Shown: piece after piece, positions 26,419 to 61,800 of the stretch | How positions within the stretch are numbered: position 1 is the first letter of the stretch | How the letters are laid out: every line of letters begins with the position of its first letter | Assembly: GCF_021183625.1 (NCBI RefSeq) | Contig: NZ_CP089214.1 | Span: 3,162,001 to 3,226,000, forward strand | Origin: Nocardia asteroides | GTDB taxonomy: Bacteria > Actinomycetota > Actinomycetes > Mycobacteriales > Mycobacteriaceae | DNA length: 64,000 nt | Reading direction: 5' to 3' | Notes under the pieces: model-generated | Seen by the model: only the letters and a program-made list of their open reading frames with translations | Told to the model about the DNA's origin: nothing | The model's database searches: none | Position numbers and translations under genes: made by a program

Positions 26419-26669
26419 GGTCCACCTCCGGTGTTGCTCGATGTGTGCACCCGGCGCCGTGGTGGCGCGGGAGGAGCCGGGGGCGGCTGGATCGGACCGC
26501 GCGCGGGCTCCGGTCGAAAAGGGCGTCCACCGAAAGGGTTCGGGCACAACCCCCGGCACCGGGTGCGCTTTCCAGGGTGCACGCGGTGAGTACGCGCAAA
26601 CCAGTCCCGAATACGGTAATTGCGAGTACTTTTCGCTTGTAACGACCGGTTGCGGACGAGGCGGCACCT
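26419..26669. promoter_or_regulatory. Divergent promoter region, small protein and XRE regulator
   Basis: A 251-base gap between divergent start codons. It becomes AT-richer towards the XRE gene, around 26600-26645, where the promoter for that gene probably lies. GAGGCGG near 26659 could serve as its ribosome site. I saw no strong dyad and no small gene in it. Confidence 0.45.
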
Positions 26670-27953
26670 ATGCTCGAAGTCGACTGGAAGGGTGAACACG
26701 TCAAGGCGCTGCGCGCGGCAATGCGGCGCAGCCGTTACGAGTTCGCCCGTCTGGTGGGAGTGACACCACGCACCGTGGGGTTGTGGGAGAACGGCCGCAC
26801 CACGCGGATGCACGATGCGAGCAGGCGCTTGCTGGACAGGGTGCTGGCCGAGGCGGACGCCGAGGCGAGGGCCCGGTTCACGCAGGCAATCGCCGAACCG
26901 GAACCCAAGCTCGAAAGCGGGCTCGACAAGGAAGTCGAGGACGACGTGAGAAGGCGTGAACTACTGACCTATGCCGGTGTCGGAATCGCCGGCCAGGCCG
27001 CGGCGCTCGTCGCCGCGGAACCCGAACGCATGCTCGCGGCGCTGGACGCGGGCTCGATCAGCGAGCGCAGGCTGGTGGTGCTCGAGGAGACCGCCACCCA
27101 CCTCGGCACCCGCGCGGTGCAGGTACCGCCGCGCGAGCTGCTGCCGGGTGCGCTGGAGCAGTTCCGCATCGTGCGCGGCTGTCTCGCCGAGCGGCAGACC
27201 ACAGCGGCGCAGGCCAGGCTGGTGCGCACCGCGGGGCGGCTGGCGACCGTCGTCGGCGAGATCCTCTTCAACGACGGCCATTTCGGCCAGGCCAAGATGT
27301 GGTACACCACCGCCGCGCACGCCGCGCAGGACATCGGTGACCGCTACACCGAGGACATCGCCCTGGCCGGCGCGGGCTACCTGCCCACCTACAGCGACCG
27401 TCCGCGCGACGTGCTCTCGCTGCTCGCGCCTCGGCTCGCGCAGAACCCGGACCGCGGGCCCGCCACCGCCTGGCTCTGGAGCCTGGCCGCGCGGGCGCAC
27501 GCCGAACTCGGCGAAGCCGCCGATTTCGCGCGCTGCATCGACCGGGCCGCAGCCGCGCTCGCGGTGGCGAAGCCGGAGGAGATGCCGCTCGGCATCTTCT
27601 CCTTCCGGCCGGAGAAGCTCGCCTTCTACCGGGCCATCGGCTCGGCCCGGCTCGGCCTGGTCGACCAGACCGAGCAGGCCGCCGCCGAGGCGCTCGCCGC
27701 CTACGACCCCTCCGAGACCATGGAGCCCGCGCTGGTGCGCTTCGAGCACGCCACCGCGCTGCTCGCCGGGGGCGAGGTGGACGAGGCCTGTGCCGTCGCC
27801 ACCGCCGCCATCACCGGGCACAACACCTACGTCGGCCTCACCGTCGCCAAACGCGCCCGCCGCTTCGACTCCACCCTCGGCACCCGCCGAGGTGGGGCCG
27901 TCACCGAATGGCGGGATCGCATGACCACCGCCACCGGCGACCGGCGGGCGTGA
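26670..27953 (+). CDS. XRE-type helix-turn-helix regulator with helical-repeat C-terminal domain
   Basis: 427 residues. An N-terminal Cro/C1-type HTH lies at about residues 8-55 (VKALRAAMRRSRYEFARLVG, then VTPRTVGLWENGRTTRM). A charged linker follows, then a long alanine/leucine-rich helical region resembling TPR repeats (for example GHFGQAKMWYTTAAHAAQDI, and later repeats of similar spacing). This layout is frequent in Nocardia and Streptomyces regulators of unknown target. RRRELLTYAGVGIAGQAAAL near residue 95 is a hydrophobic segment but not a convincing membrane span. It ends 87 bases from the convergent lipoprotein gene; that gap shows nothing clear. Confidence 0.8.
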   Translation: MLEVDWKGEHVKALRAAMRRSRYEFARLVGVTPRTVGLWENGRTTRMHDASRRLLDRVLAEADAEARARFTQAIAEPEPKLESGLDKEVEDDVRRRELLTYAGVGIAGQAAALVAAEPERMLAALDAGSISERRLVVLEETATHLGTRAVQVPPRELLPGALEQFRIVRGCLAERQTTAAQARLVRTAGRLATVVGEILFNDGHFGQAKMWYTTAAHAAQDIGDRYTEDIALAGAGYLPTYSDRPRDVLSLLAPRLAQNPDRGPATAWLWSLAARAHAELGEAADFARCIDRAAAALAVAKPEEMPLGIFSFRPEKLAFYRAIGSARLGLVDQTEQAAAEALAAYDPSETMEPALVRFEHATALLAGGEVDEACAVATAAITGHNTYVGLTVAKRARRFDSTLGTRRGGAVTEWRDRMTTATGDRRA

Positions 27954-28040
27954 GCGTTCGCCCTCGTCATGCGGATCGCAGGGGCCTGATCGCAGCGAGC
28001 ACATCGGCCAACCGCTCGCCGGTGGGTTCGGGCGCGTCGA

Positions 28041-29063
28041 TCAGAATTCGACTACGGTCACGGATTCGGCCGCCTGGCTGTAGACGTACACCGTTCGCCG
28101 ATCCGGCGTGCTGACGACCCCGAACGATTCGGTGTTCACCGGGATTCGGGAACGAACCACACCGCTCGCCGGGTCGATCACCATCAGGGAGTTGTCGTCG
28201 AAATCCGTGACCAGCAACGTCTCATCCGGTCCGGGTGCCATCCGACCGTCCTCCCAGCCGATGGCGATATCGGTGACGCTGTTGCTGTCGAGCGCGATGA
28301 CGGACAACACGTCGTCGGACACGGCATAGCCGGTGCCGTCTCGTGAGTCGACGGCAATCGTCACCGAACTGCTTCTGGAGGAAAGACTGGGGGTGGGATC
28401 GATGGCAAGGGTTTGCGTGGACATCACCACTGCCGTCATCCACCCTGCGATGAGGGCGACGTGCGTTTCCGGATCGATCTCGATCTCGTAAGCGGCGAAG
28501 GGCAGTTCGACGGTGTCGATGAGGCGTCTCGTCGCGGTGTCGAAAACCGACACCCAGGCGCGGAGTTCGGGAATCTGTGTCTGGTCGTCGGGTCGGTGCA
28601 CGACGAAGGCACGATTCGCCGAGGTGTCGACCGCGACAGCAAGAGCCGGATGCAAGACCTCGACCGACCCGATCCGCTGCTTGCTCCGGGTGTCGAGGAG
28701 CTCGACCACACGGTCGGCCGGATCGTTGGCACGCGCGTTGTGCGTGACCCAGGCGGTGTGGTGCGTCGAATCGAAGGCGATGTCGTCGGCACCGGGGATG
28801 GCGACGCGGCCGTTGACAGTGGCCTTCGAATCGAGGGCGACGATCACGTCCTGCGCCAGGAGGTAGATTTCGCCGGTCGATTCATCGAGTCCGGCACCGA
28901 TCGGATGAATGTCGAGCGCCACCTCCGACGTCGAAGCCACCGGGGCAACGGCGCCTGCCGCAGCCGGTGCGGGAAGCGCCCGTCCGGGAATTTCGCTGGT
29001 GCACGCGGGCACGGTCGCCATCGCAGCGGCCACCACCATCATTATCGATCCGATGAAACGCAA
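28041..29063 (-). CDS. Beta-propeller lipoprotein (YVTN/NHL-like)
   Basis: 340 residues. TTG 29063 gives a classical lipoprotein signal, MRFIGSIMMVVAAAMATVPAC, with AAGGA about 9 bases upstream and the lipidated Cys about residue 21; the open frame extends further upstream but into the neighbouring gene. The mature part is built of repeated blades: DDIAFDSTHHTAWVTH, ALAVAVDTSANRAFVVH, SVTIAVDSRDGTGYAVS and the closing FGVVSTPDRRTVYVYS. Such propellers usually bind ligands or proteins outside the membrane; no catalytic site is seen. Another lipoprotein gene ends 46 bases upstream on the same strand, so the two are likely co-transcribed. Confidence 0.8.
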   Translation of the reverse strand: MRFIGSIMMVVAAAMATVPACTSEIPGRALPAPAAAGAVAPVASTSEVALDIHPIGAGLDESTGEIYLLAQDVIVALDSKATVNGRVAIPGADDIAFDSTHHTAWVTHNARANDPADRVVELLDTRSKQRIGSVEVLHPALAVAVDTSANRAFVVHRPDDQTQIPELRAWVSVFDTATRRLIDTVELPFAAYEIEIDPETHVALIAGWMTAVVMSTQTLAIDPTPSLSSRSSSVTIAVDSRDGTGYAVSDDVLSVIALDSNSVTDIAIGWEDGRMAPGPDETLLVTDFDDNSLMVIDPASGVVRSRIPVNTESFGVVSTPDRRTVYVYSQAAESVTVVEF

Positions 29064-29109
29064 ATCGCCACGTCCTTTGTCGATCGGAGAGGTGTCCGCG
29101 GGGCGGCGC

Positions 29110-29514
29110 TCAACGGGCGACGATTTTCGCGTCGTCCCTGTCGCATTCACCGGCGATCTGCTCGATCTGCGCGGCGGTCGCTGTCGGCGTGACACAGATC
29201 CAGCCGTCGAACTCCGCGGCCCAGGTGTTCCCGGTATGGGACACCGTGGAGTCGTTGAGATAGCGATCGAAGACCGCCCGGGCTTCGGCACAGGTGAGTC
29301 GCCCGGTAGCAACGGTGACGGTGACCCGGTTGCCGGTTTGCGGATAGGTCAGGCTGCCGCAGTTCGAATCCACGGCGGCTACCGCGTTCGTGGTCCGTAC
29401 GACGGTCAGAGTCGAGGTCGTACCTGGGAAATCACCCGCTCCGGACGCGCATCCCGCGACAGCACCGATCGCTGTCATCAGCAGCGCTGCCCGTTGCACC
29501 ACAGCACGACGCAT
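29110..29514 (-). CDS. Small secreted lipoprotein of unknown function
   Basis: 134 residues with a signal peptide (MRRAVVQRAALLMTAIGAVA) and lipobox VAGC, so the mature protein is anchored through Cys about residue 21. The mature domain has three further cysteines (NCGSLTY, LTCAEARAVF, WICVTP and ECDRDD region), which could pair in the envelope. TCAEARAVFDRYL with GWICVTPTA resembles small mycobacterial/nocardial exported proteins, with no known activity. ATG 29514 is supported by GGAGGGG just upstream. First gene of a likely two-gene unit with the propeller lipoprotein. Confidence 0.82.
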   Translation of the reverse strand: MRRAVVQRAALLMTAIGAVAGCASGAGDFPGTTSTLTVVRTTNAVAAVDSNCGSLTYPQTGNRVTVTVATGRLTCAEARAVFDRYLNDSTVSHTGNTWAAEFDGWICVTPTATAAQIEQIAGECDRDDAKIVAR

Positions 29515-29613
29515 GACTGACCCCTCCTGATGTCGTGATCGCTGACGAGAACCGGCCGAACCCATTCTCGGGACAATGCTCCGCGGAGGAAATCAGCCGT
29601 TCGCCCGACATAA

Positions 29614-30072
29614 CGACGCATCGCGCAGCGCTACTGTGCCGAAGAATCTGCTGCCGAGCCGCCGAACTGGCCACCGATGCCGCCCGGGTGGGCGCCGAGC
29701 CCGGGTGGAGTCCGGATCCATCCTGGGGTCCCCCCGACGGCTGGTCGCTGTGGGTGGACGACGGGCCGGCATCCAGTCCAAGCGGTATCCCTCATCCCTC
29801 CGCGCGGACCAGGACTGTCGTCCTCGGGCTGGCCGCCGCCGTGATCCTGAGCATCGCCGGGTTCGTCCCGGTGTTCGCGCTGAGGTCGGATCCGGCCTCA
29901 CCGGAAGAAGAAATCGCGAGTGCATCGGCGGAGTTCGGCCAGCAGTGGCAATCTCCGGAACCACGGCGTCGGTAACCGTCCAAGTCAAGGCCGCCAGAGA
30001 CGACGAGGGGGACCGCTCACGGTCCGGTACGTGCACGAGGACGGAGCCTGGAGGCACTGCGAGCCCATCTGA
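29614..30072 (+). pseudogene. Decayed gene for a proline-rich, membrane-anchored exported protein
   Basis: Coding character moves between all three forward frames. Frame of 29653 reads EPPNWPPMPPGWAPSPG; from about 29700 the frame shifted by one base continues GWSPDPSWGPPDGWSLWVDD, then a membrane segment (VVLGLAAAVILSIAGFVPVF, about 29817-29880) and EEEIASASAEFGQQW. From about 29945 the third frame gives ISGTTASVTVQVKAARDDEG, and from about 30010 the first frame returns as PLTVRYVHEDGAWRHCEPI and a stop at 30070-30072. Joined together these look like one nocardial protein with an N-terminal Pro/Trp-rich part, one membrane span and a small NTF2-like C-terminal domain, but part of the expected middle is missing and no start codon is in frame. 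Sequencing errors could explain single shifts, but hardly all of them. Confidence 0.55.
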
Positions 30073-30144
30073 GCGACGCACACGGCGGGGTCGGGGCGCG
30101 CGGGCGGAAGGGGATGTGGCCCGCGCGCCCCGCATTCGGGTGGA

Positions 30145-30357
30145 TCAGGGGGCGTTCATGGCGGTGATGAGGGAGTTGGGGCGCATGTCGAGCCAGTGGG
30201 TTTCGACGTAGTGCAGGCATTCGCGGCGGGCGGCGGCGCCGTGCGCGACGGTCCAGCCGCCGGGGACGGCGGCGAAGACGGGCCAGAGGGAGTGCTCGCC
30301 CTCGTCGTTGATCAGGACGTAGAACTGGGCATCGTCGTCATCGAACGGGTTGTTCAT
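30145..30357 (-). CDS. mbtH: MbtH-like protein
   Basis: 70 residues with the complete family signature: NNPFDDDDAQFYVLINDEG, HSLWPVFAAVPGGW, then CLHYVETHWLDMRPNSLI. MbtH proteins bind the N-terminal part of NRPS adenylation domains and are needed for their folding or activity; the conserved Ser-Leu-Trp and the two later Trp residues form that contact. It lies 41 bases downstream of the giant NRPS on the same strand and is probably the last gene of that transcript. No strong ribosome site is visible (only GAAAG), so expression may depend on the upstream gene. Confidence 0.96.
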   Translation of the reverse strand: MNNPFDDDDAQFYVLINDEGEHSLWPVFAAVPGGWTVAHGAAARRECLHYVETHWLDMRPNSLITAMNAP

Positions 30358-30398
30358 CGGGTACGAACTTTCTGCCGGAGGAACGGGGTGTCGGGGGT

Positions 30399-55852
<25,454 letters not shown>

Positions 55853-55856
<4 letters not shown>

Positions 55857-58800
55857 CGGCGAGTTCCTTCCGGATCGGAAACCTGGGCGGCGGCGTCGGC
55901 GAGCAGGGTTTGCAGTGCGGCGGGGAGGGCGGGGCCGAGCGCGGCCAGCAGGCCGGGGATCAGCCCGGCCAGGGCGACGTTCACCAGGGCCTCGGGTTTG
56001 GCGACGGCGCCCATGGCCTTGCCGACCGCGCTCAGCTTGGCGTGCAGCTGGGCGTAGCTGACGGTGTGCCCGTTGTGCGCGAAAGCGGTTGCCTCCGGCG
56101 CTGTCTCGGCGGCACGGGCGACCAGGGACGGCAGGTCGGCCAGGGTGTGCCCGGCAGGGCGTGGTGATTGATCCGCAGCGCGGGCGGCCAGGTCCTGATC
56201 CGCGGCGCGGGAGGCAGGGTGCGAGTCCCTGGCCGCGGGATTTGTGCCTGAGTCATGGTTCGCGACGTGGGCAGGCCGGGGTTCCGGGCGCGCGGCGTAG
56301 GTGGGGCGGGGGGTGCGTTCCGCGGCGGTGCGGATGTCGATGGCGCGGACGGTGGTGTCCGGGTCGCCGGCGACGGCCGCGCAGACCAGGGCGAAGCGCT
56401 CGGCCAGGGCGCGGACCGTGCGCTCCTCGAAAAGGTCCGTCGCGTAGCCGAAGCGCAGCTCCAGCCCGCCACCGGGCTGTTCGAGCACGGTGAGGTGCAG
56501 ATCCGCCTTGGCGTCGCCGAGGTCGAGGTCGAGCGGCTCGACGGTGAGGCCGGGCAGCGGCACCGGGCCGGGCGGGTTGTCCTGCACGGTGAGCATGACC
56601 TGGAAGAGCGGGCCGTAGGAGGCCGAGCGGGTGCGCCCGAGCCCGTCGACCACCCGGTCGAACGGGATGTCGGCGTGCGCGAAGGCGGCCAGCTCGCGGC
56701 GGCGGACCGCGGTGAGCAGCTCCGCGACGGTGCCGCGCGGGTCCAGCTCGCTGCGCAGGACGACGGTGTTGACGAACATGCCGACCAGCTCGTCCAGTTC
56801 GGCCGTGCCCCGCCCCGCCACCGGGGTGCCGATGGTGAGGTCCGCGCTGCCGGTGAGCTTGCCGAGCAGCACCGCCAGCGCGGTGTGCAGCACCGTGAAC
56901 AGGGTGCCGCGGTGCTCGGCGGCCGTGCGGCGCAGCTCCGCGGTGCGCTGCGGGTCGACGGTGGTGGTGACGGTCGCGCCCCGGCCGTCCCGGCGCGCCG
57001 GGCGGTGGCGGTCGGCGGGCAGTGCGAGTACCTCGGGGGCGCCTGCCAGTTCCGTGCTCCACCAGGCGAGCTGGTCGTCGGCGACGGTGTCGAGCAGGGT
57101 GTGCTGCCAGGCGGTGTAGTCGGCGAAGGTGACCACGGGGCCGGAGAGCTCCGGGTGCTCCCCCGCCGCGGCGGCGGTGTAGGCGCGGACCAGGTCGGTG
57201 GCGAGCGGGACCGCCGAGTAGCCGTCGGCGGCGATGTGGTGCAGCACCACCGCGAGGACCCAGTCCCGCTCGCCCGCGCGGAGCAGGGTGGCGCGGACCG
57301 GCGGGGCGGTCGTCACGTCGAAGCCTTCGCGGACGAACTCCGCGATGGCGGCCGCGTAGTCGGTGACCCTCCGGATGGGCAGCGGCGCGGCGGCGGGGGC
57401 GGGCAGGATCTCCTGGATCGGGCCGCCGGGGGTGTCCGGGTAGCGGGTGCGCAGCGGTTCGTGCCTGCGGACGACGGCGGCGAGGGCGGTGCTCAGCGCG
57501 GTGACGTCGAGGTCGCCGGTGAGGCGCAGCGCCAGCGGGATGTTGTAGGCGTCGGAGGTGGTGCTCAGCTGGTTCAGCACCCACATGCGGTGCTGGGCCG
57601 GGGCGAGCGGGACGGGGGCGGTGCTCCCGCGCGGTGTCAGGGGCGGGCGCGGGGTGCCGAACTCCGGGAGTTTCGCGGCGAGCGCGGCCACCGTCGGCGC
57701 CTCGAAGATCGCCGCCACCGGCACCTGGGCGCGCAGGGCCGCGCCGAGCCCGGCGGCGAGGCGGGTGGCGAGCAGGGAGGTGCCGCCCATGGCGAAGAAG
57801 TCGGTCTCCGCTGTGACGTCGGGGGCGCCGATGACCTCGGCGAAGGCACCGGCGACGAGCTGTTCGGCGATGCCGGACGGGGCGCGGCCGGTGGGTTCGG
57901 TGAACGACGGGTCCGGGAGGCGGGTGCGGTCGACCTTGCCGTTGCCGGTGAGCGGGAGGGCCGGGAGGACGACGATGGTCGCGGGGACCATGTAGGCCGG
58001 GAGCTCCGCGCGCAGGGCGGTGCTGAGCTCGGTCGCCAGTGCGGCGTCTTCCGAGGGCGCGGCAACGTAGGCGACGAGCCGGGTGCCGCCCGCGCTCTCG
58101 CGGGCGACGGCGACGGCGCCGGTCACGGCGGGGTGCCGGAGCAGGGCGCTCTCGACCTCGCCGAGTTCGATGCGGAAGCCGCCGATCTGCACCTGGAAGT
58201 CGGCCCGCTCCAGGTACTCGAGGGCGCCGTCGGCCCGGCGGCGGACGATGTCGCCGGTGCGGTACATGCGGGTGCCGGTGCTGTAGGGGTCGGCGACGAA
58301 GCGGTCCGCGGTGCGGGCGGGGTCGCGCTGGTAGCCGCGGGCCAGCTGGGCGCCGGTGAGGTACAGCTCGCCGGGGACGCCGGGTGGGACCGGGTGCAGC
58401 CGGGCGTCCAGGACGCGGACGCCGCTGTTCCAGCAGGGGGTTCCGATCGGGACCGTGTGGTCGGGGGCGTCGGTCACCTCGTGCGCGGTGATCGAGACCG
58501 CGGCCTCCGTTGGGCCGTACAGGTTCCACAGCGCCACGTCGGGGTTCGTGCGGCGGAGGGCTGATGCGGTCGCTGCCGGGAGTGCCTCGCCGATGGCGAG
58601 TACTCGGCGGAGGGTTCGGGGGAGGCCGGTTTCCAGGAGCATGCCGAGCAGGGAGGGGACGGCGTACAGGGTGGTGACGCCGGAGTTCTCCGCGAGGTCG
58701 CGCAGCTGCTCCGGGTCGCGTTCCGTGCCGGGTTCGGTGACCACCAGTGTGCCGCCGGTGGTGAGGTGGGACCAGAATTCCCAGACCGAGAGGTCGAAGG

Positions 58801-61800
58801 TCGCCGGGGTCTTCAGCAGGGTCGCGTCGTTCGCGCCGAGGTCGAATCGGTCTGCGAGCCAGCTGATCTGGTTGACCGCGGCGGCGTGCGGGATCGCCAC
58901 GCCCTTGGGCACGCCGGTCGAGCCGGAGGTGAAGATGATGTAGGCGGGGTGCTCCGGGCGGAGGGGTTCCCGGCGTTCCGCGTCGGTGATCGGTGCGGTG
59001 CCGGTTCCGTCGGCGGCATCCGGCCGTACACCGTCGACCACCAGTACCGGGCGGTCGGTGGCGATCGAGGGGCTGTCGGTGGTGGTGAGGATGCAGCGGG
59101 GGGCGGCGGTGTCGAGGATGTGGGCGATTCGGTCGGCGGGGTGGTCGGGGTCGATGGGGACGTAGGCGCCGCCGGCCCGGGCTACCGCGTACATGGCGAT
59201 GACCAGTTCGACGGAGCGGCGCATGGCGAGGGCGACGGTGCGTTCGGGGCCGACGCCGTTGGACAGCAGGATTCGGGCCAGGTGGGTGACCCTGGCGTCG
59301 AGCTCGCGGTAGCGGAGGGTGCTGCCGGTGGCGGCGTCGACCAGGGCGGGGGCGTCGGGGGTGCGGGCGACCTGGGCGGTGAAGAGGTCGTCCAGGGTGG
59401 CCGGGGCGAGGGTGGTGGGCGGGGTGGGGGCGAGCAGGGCGGCGCGCTCGGGTGCGGCGAGCAGGTCGAGGTCGCCGACCGGGTGGGACGGGTCGGCGGC
59501 CACGCGGTGCAGGACCCTGGCCAGGCGGGCGGCGATGGCGTCGGCGGTGGCGGGGTCGAAGAGGTCGGTGGCGTAGCCGAGCGTCAGCTCGAGCCCGGCC
59601 GGGGTGCCGTCGGCGGCGTAGTGGTCCTGCACGAAGAGGTGCAGGTCGAACTGGGCGACGCCGTCCTCGAACTCGACCGGCTCGACCGCGAGCCCGGGCA
59701 GCTCCAGCACCCCGCGCTCGTGGTTCTGGAACGAGTAGCCGACCTGGAAGAGCGGGTGCCGCGCGGTGGAGCGAGCCGGGTTCAGCACCTCGACCAGCCG
59801 CTCGAACGGGACGTCGGCATTGCTGAGCGCCGCGACGTCGGCCCGCCTGGCGCGGTCGAGCAGCCCGGTGAAGCTCTCCGCGCCGCGCACCTCGGTGCGC
59901 AGCACGATGGTGTTCACGAACATGCCGATGACGTCGTCGAGCTCGGCCGCACCGCGACCCGCGATCGGCGTGCCGACGGCGATGTCGGCGGTGCCGGAGA
60001 GCCGCGCCAGCAGCGCGGCGAAGGCGGCGTGCACGACCATGAACAGGGTGGCGCCGCGGCCGCGGCCGAGCGCGGTCAGCGCCGCGTGCGCCGCGGCGTC
60101 CAGGTCGACGGCGACGCGCGCGCCGCGCAGGCTCTGGCGGGGCGGGCGCGGGTGGTCGGTTGGCAGCGCGAGCTGGTCCGGCAGCCCGGCCAGGGCGCCG
60201 GTCCAGAACGAGAGTTGTTCGGCGGCGAGTGATTCCGGGTCGGCGTCGGCGCCGAGCAGCGCGTGCTGCCACAGCGCGTAGTCCGCGTACTGCACCGGGA
60301 GCGGCGCGAAGGCCGGTGCGGTGCCCGCGGTCCGCGCGGCGTAGGCGGTCATCAGGTCGCGGGCGAAGGGCACCAGCGAGGAGCCGTCGGCGGCGATGTG
60401 GTGCAGGGCGGCGGCGAGCACGTGCTCGCGCTCGCCGAGCCGGAAGAGGCGGAGCCGGAGCGGGACCTCGGCGGTGACGTCGAAGGTGGTGGCGGCCAGG
60501 GTGGCGATCCGGTCGGGTACCTCCTCCCGGGAACTCCGCACCGGGTGCAGCGATTTCCGAACGACGTCACCCACCGGGAGGATCTCCTGCACCGGCTCGC
60601 CGTCGACCACCGGGTAGCGGGTGCGCAGCGCCTCGTGCCTGGCGAGCACGTCGGTAATGGCCGCGGCCAGCGCCCCGGTGTCGAGTTCGCCGGTGAGCCG
60701 GAGCGCGAACGGGATGTTGTAGGCGGTCGCGGCGGTGCCGAAGCGGTTCAGGAACCACATGCGCTGCTGCGCGGGCGAGAGCGGAATCCGCGCGGGGCGC
60801 TCCCCCGCGACGAGCGCGGGGCGCCGCTCCTCGGCACCGGCCACGACGGCCCGCGCGAGGTCGGCGACGCGCGGCGCCTCGAAGAGCGTGCGCACCCCGA
60901 CCGCCCGGTCCAGCGCGGCCCCGACCCTGGCCGCCACCTTGGCGGCCAGCAGTGAGCTGCCGCCGAGCGCGAAGAAGTCGTCGTCCGCGCCCGCCCGCTC
61001 CAGCCCCAGCACCTCGGCGTACACCGCGGCCACGATCTGCTCCGCGTGCCCGCTCGGCGCCCGGTACCCGGCCGCCTCGAACACCGGCGCGGGCAGCGCC
61101 GCCCGATCCAGCTTCCCGTTGACGGTCAACGGAATCCGCTCGACCTCGACCAGCGCCGCCGGAACCATGTGCTCCGGGAGCACCGAGGCCAGCCCCTGCC
61201 GCAGCGCACCCAGATCCAGCGCGACCTCCCGAGCGGCCTCCGGCACGACGTAACCGACAACGGCACCCTCGTCGGCCAGATCCTGCCGCACGATCACCGC
61301 GGCCTCGCGCACCCCGGGTGCGCGCACCAGCTGCGCCTCGATCTCCCCGAGCTCGATCCGGAATCCCCGCAGGTTGACCTGCTGATCCGCCCGCCCGAGG
61401 TACTCCAGGTCACCGGTGGCGGTCCACCGCGCCAGGTCACCGGAGCGGTACGCCCTTGTACCGTCACCCGCGTACGGGTCGGCGACGAAGCGGCTCGCCG
61501 TGAGCCCGCCCCGGTTCAGGTACCCGCGCGAGAGCTGCAGGCCGGAGACGTAGATCTCCCCCGGCACCCCGGCGGGCACCGGTCGCAGCCGCTCGTCCAG
61601 CAGCCGCACGGTCAACCCGGGCACGGCGCTGCCGATCACACCGGTCGCCCCCGGCTCCAGGACGCGGTGCGTGACGTGCACCGTCGTCTCGGTGATGCCG
61701 TACATGTTCACCAGCGCCGGCTGCTCCGGATACCGCCCCTGCCACTCGCGCAGCCGCGACGGCTCCAGCGCCTCGCCGCCGAAGATGACCGCGCGCAGCG

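Noticed and set aside
25655..26704. 349-codon minus-strand frame across the aldo/keto reductase
   Set aside because: It is antisense to a clear aldo/keto reductase and has no family signature.
27954..28040. Possible terminator between the convergent XRE regulator and lipoprotein genes
   Set aside because: No stable inverted repeat could be found by eye in this 87-base gap.
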